NCBI GenBank assembly: GCA_036274645.1
Contig: DASUFH010000227.1
Coordinates: forward strand, 1 to 9,038
DNA: 9,038 nucleotides
Source: DASUFH01 sp036274645
GTDB lineage: Bacteria; Acidobacteriota; Terriglobia; 20CM-2-55-15
Reading direction: 5' to 3'
The notes beneath the pieces are model-generated. The model did no database searches and was not told the DNA's origin. It worked only from the letters and a program-made list of their open reading frames with translations. The translations under genes and the position numbers were made by a program. Below, piece by piece: positions 7,901 through 9,038 of the stretch. Positions within the stretch are counted from its first letter, which is position 1; every line of letters starts with the position of its first letter.

Positions 7901-8161
7901 CGGCTGGTGGATGGCAGCGTGACGACTCAGCCGGAATACTCCTTCTGGTTCAGTGACGCCGGATGGACGCTCGAAAACTACGGTACGGACCCGGACGTGG
8001 AAGTGGAGATAGCGCCCCAGGACTACGCTGCGGGCCGTGATCCGCAACTGGACAAGGCGATCGAACTGCTTTTGGAAGCGATGAGGGAAAACCCGCCGGG
8101 ACTTCCTGAAATCGTGGAACGTCCGCGTCTCCCACTGCCGACATTGCCGAAAAAGCGCTGA
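4967..8161 (+). CDS. Tricorn-like serine protease
   Basis: Large cytoplasmic peptidase of 1064 residues, close to the archaeal tricorn length. Tricorn takes peptides released by upstream proteases and cuts them further for aminopeptidases. Two N-terminal beta-propellers occupy about 1-310 and 311-650, with blade motifs such as ISPDGQW (48), FSPDGEI (92), WSPDGAW (413) and DPSGRYLYF (459). A helical core segment follows, then a PDZ domain (about 735-835) and the C-terminal catalytic core. The tricorn catalytic residues are present: S721-H722 in GTSHAYE, nucleophile S945 in HAGSDGD, and E1003 in LENYGTDPD. These match Thermoplasma S745, H746, S965 and E1023. At the constant offset of 20, D916 aligns with D936, which favours basic P1 residues, and G898 with the oxyanion glycine 918. 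There is no signal peptide. The gene starts 55 bp after the PP2C gene. No interacting-factor aminopeptidase is present in the window. Confidence 0.93.
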   Translation: MNGYYRFPAIHHGDVYFISEDDIWTVSASGGIPRRLTAGLGEMGKIAISPDGQWLAATAREERRPEVYIAPAEGGPLKRLTYFGADSTVRGFSPDGEILFSSNASQPLGRMYRMYRIAVDGGAPKQFPYGPATDIGFGPNGGLVLGRHTADPARWKRYRGGTAGRIWIDTAGEGQFHPLTQLDGNLASPMWIGSRIYFLSDHEGIGNIYSCNTEGEDLRRHTDHEEYFARWASTDGLHIAYQCGADLYTLDPQTGAVRKVEIAWRGSSTQTQRRHVSAERYLESVAVHPAGHSLAVECRGKPLTFALWEESVQQHGATDGVRYRLPQWLNDGATLVTVSDSSGEERLETFGPLAAPSLKELDLGRVAAMTPSPTSSLVAVTNHRQELLLVDVAAASMRRLDYSAYRPIDSVAWSPDGAWLAYPFSVSRETSAIKLVHIATGLAFLATTPEFRDFAPAFDPSGRYLYFLSHRTLDPVYDSYYFDLNFPRSIRPYLIILNRDEGSPFIAKPRGFGDKPRKAEAVEPAGPAAVRIDEDGIADRILAFPAADGVYRQIAGAGEKVFFTQFPISGSLRRDWLDTDTRGGDLQCFDFSTQKIETALSDVLSFVISRDGSTLVYRSGRRLRAVNASAKLEKPSDDIPSRQSGWIDLGRLRVSIDPRQEWRQMYRDIWRLQREFFWVEDMSGVDWLRVHERYQPLLDRVSTRAEFSDLIWEMQGELGTSHAYEFGGDHRPPPGVTQGYLGADFLFDSAEGCYRVAHVVSGDSWERDQNSPLRTPGVNLQEGDRLLAVRGRELSASVTPESQLVNFAGLPVELAVARADGSDMRRVTVTALSDETPARYREWVEANRRRVHEQTAGRSGYVHIPDMGPRGYSEFHRYYSLEAERDSLIIDVRYNGGGHVSSLILEKLARKRLGYDFSRWGAPVPYPPESVLGPMVAITNEHAGSDGDMFSHAFKMLKLGPLVGKRTWGGVIGISPRYRLVDGSVTTQPEYSFWFSDAGWTLENYGTDPDVEVEIAPQDYAAGRDPQLDKAIELLLEAMRENPPGLPEIVERPRLPLPTLPKKR

Positions 8162-8209
8162 GTTATTGCACAACGGAAGCATTGTGGGTCCCCGCCTGCT
8201 TGAGCGGCG

Positions 8210-8806
8210 TCAGACATCCGGACGCTCGCTGACCGGTTTCGAACCCGGTCCGGGAAGCTCCGACTTCGGACCTCCGCGCATAATGGCTTCAAGGTCCGGA
8301 TACGCATAGATCACTACGGCAGCGTTCCCGGGCAACCCGCCGGTGTCGGCGGTAGGACCATAGTTGCTGTGAAGATCGCGGTTGAGCATCCGCAACATGG
8401 CCATCTGCTGGCCGCGGTGATGCGCGGTATGAGCAATCCGCCGCGTCATGACCCAGGCCCGGCTGCGCGTCACCTTGAAGAACGTGGTGTCCTGCTCCCA
8501 CCACTCATCAGGCTTTGCTCCGAGCGCCGACGCCCTCCGCTCGGAATCCTCCGCATATTTTTGAATGAACGCGCCGCGCGTTTCCTCCACCGGAAGCGGG
8601 CTTGCGCCGATGTCGATGCCCAGCATGTTACGAAACCATGCGTCCTCGCCGACACACTGGTGAATCATGTGCTCGCGGACGCTGCGACCGCGCCGGTCCG
8701 TGGGATGAGGACGGACCGTAAGATCTTCATCCCTGAACATGCTCCATACACTGAGCACTTTCAGGATTTCGCTCGAATACGTATCGATCAGGAAGTCGTA
8801 CCGCAT
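8210..8806 (-). CDS. DinB/YfiT-family four-helix metal-binding protein
   Basis: A 198-residue protein of the DinB superfamily: four-helix bundles that bind a divalent metal through three histidines. Several members are thiol-dependent S-transferases or hydrolases, but most are uncharacterised. Candidate ligands are H49 in EHMIHQ (helix 2) and H126 and H130 in RIAHTAHHRGQQ (helix 3), the family's H-x3-H arrangement. The C-terminal tail (about 171-198) is Pro/Gly-rich and probably disordered. The start at 8806 gives MRYDFLIDTY, right at helix 1. In-frame ATGs at 8899 and 8920 would add 31 or 38 residues. The one at 8920 lies inside the inverted repeat at 8907-9038, so the shorter form is preferred, although neither has a strong ribosome binding site. 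The gene converges on the protease gene with a 48-bp gap. Family call is confident; substrate and start are not. Confidence 0.85.
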   Translation of the reverse strand: MRYDFLIDTYSSEILKVLSVWSMFRDEDLTVRPHPTDRRGRSVREHMIHQCVGEDAWFRNMLGIDIGASPLPVEETRGAFIQKYAEDSERRASALGAKPDEWWEQDTTFFKVTRSRAWVMTRRIAHTAHHRGQQMAMLRMLNRDLHSNYGPTADTGGLPGNAAVVIYAYPDLEAIMRGGPKSELPGPGSKPVSERPDV

Positions 8807-8906
8807 ATCGCCGTATTGTATCTGCAACGCCCGGAATTCCCTTGCAGGGGCGGTCTCCCAAGGAGCGATACCAATCGCGTGGCTGCTATGACCGCCCATC
8901 CCCGGT

Positions 8907-9038
8907 TGTCCATTTTCCATTGCCTGTTATCGATTGTCCGATGAACCTCTTACGTTATTCGTTTGACCCGCACACTCGGCTAACGAACAGTGAAAGAAGT
9001 TCATCGGACAATCGATAACAGGCAATGGAAAATGGACA
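8907..9038. repeat. Long inverted repeat with perfect 40-nt arms, reaching the window edge
   Basis: The left arm (8907-8946) and right arm (8999-9038) are reverse complements at all 40 positions. The right arm ends at the last base of the window, so the true length is unknown. Inward, pairing continues in patches, including TTCGTT (8958-8963) with AACGAA (8982-8987). The left arm reads as 7-mers close to TGTCCAT (TGTCCAT, TTTCCAT, then TATCGAT and TGTCCGA further on), with C at position 4 of each of the first five. It lies upstream of the DinB-family gene and may overlap its longest possible reading frame. The sequence differs from the repeat at 995-1149, but the architecture and 7-bp rhythm are the same. 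No mobile-element gene accompanies it. Confidence 0.85.

Noticed and set aside
8162..8209. Terminator between the convergent protease and DinB-family genes (CACAA 8169-8173 with TTGTG 8182-8186; CCGC/GCGG further on)
   Set aside because: Stems of only 4-5 bp with no T-tract on either strand; not supportable as intrinsic terminators.
995..9038. The two inverted repeats as ends of a composite transposon, or as a CRISPR or retron component
   Set aside because: The arm sequences differ between the two, the genes between them are housekeeping types, and there is no transposase, reverse transcriptase, cas gene or repeat-spacer pattern.

Overview
The window is a high-GC stretch of bacterial chromosome with dense, mostly co-directional genes. 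The gene set suggests a soil or environmental lineage such as Acidobacteriota: a full-length bacterial tricorn protease, a membrane-anchored SpoIIE/RsbU-type PP2C phosphatase, and a DinB-family protein with a long 'HTAHHRGQ' helix. This placement is inferred from gene content and style, because the window holds no rRNA or other taxonomic marker.

Layout. (1) Positions 1-789, minus strand: the start of an exported protein of unknown function with two SH3/Tudor-like repeats. It runs off the left edge. (2) Positions 790-1284: an intergenic region of about 500 bp between divergent genes. It holds a striking long inverted repeat (995-1149), a GC-rich palindrome and a sigma70-like promoter that points at the next gene. 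(3) Positions 1285-8161, plus strand: thioredoxin (trxA), adenylosuccinate synthetase (purA), the membrane PP2C phosphatase and the tricorn-like protease. The gaps of 39, 75 and 55 bp, with no convincing terminator between them, are compatible with one transcription unit. (4) Positions 8210-8806, minus strand: a DinB/YfiT-family metal-binding protein, convergent with the protease. (5) Positions 8907-9038: a second long inverted repeat with perfect 40-nt arms. It ends at the window edge and may continue beyond it.

How the genes relate. trxA, purA and the tricorn protease are cytoplasmic housekeeping functions (thiol-disulfide exchange, AMP synthesis, late peptide degradation). The PP2C phosphatase is a signalling protein, but its usual partners (STAS-domain antagonist, anti-sigma kinase) are not in the window. 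Gene proximity here therefore suggests shared transcription, not one pathway.

The least ordinary content is in the gaps. The two inverted repeats differ in sequence but are built alike: long near-perfect arms made of degenerate 7-bp units around a shorter, partly paired centre. They are the best candidates for a little-described repeat or structured element. I saw no CRISPR array, tRNA, rRNA, transposase or phage gene, and no convincing evidence of a new multi-gene system.
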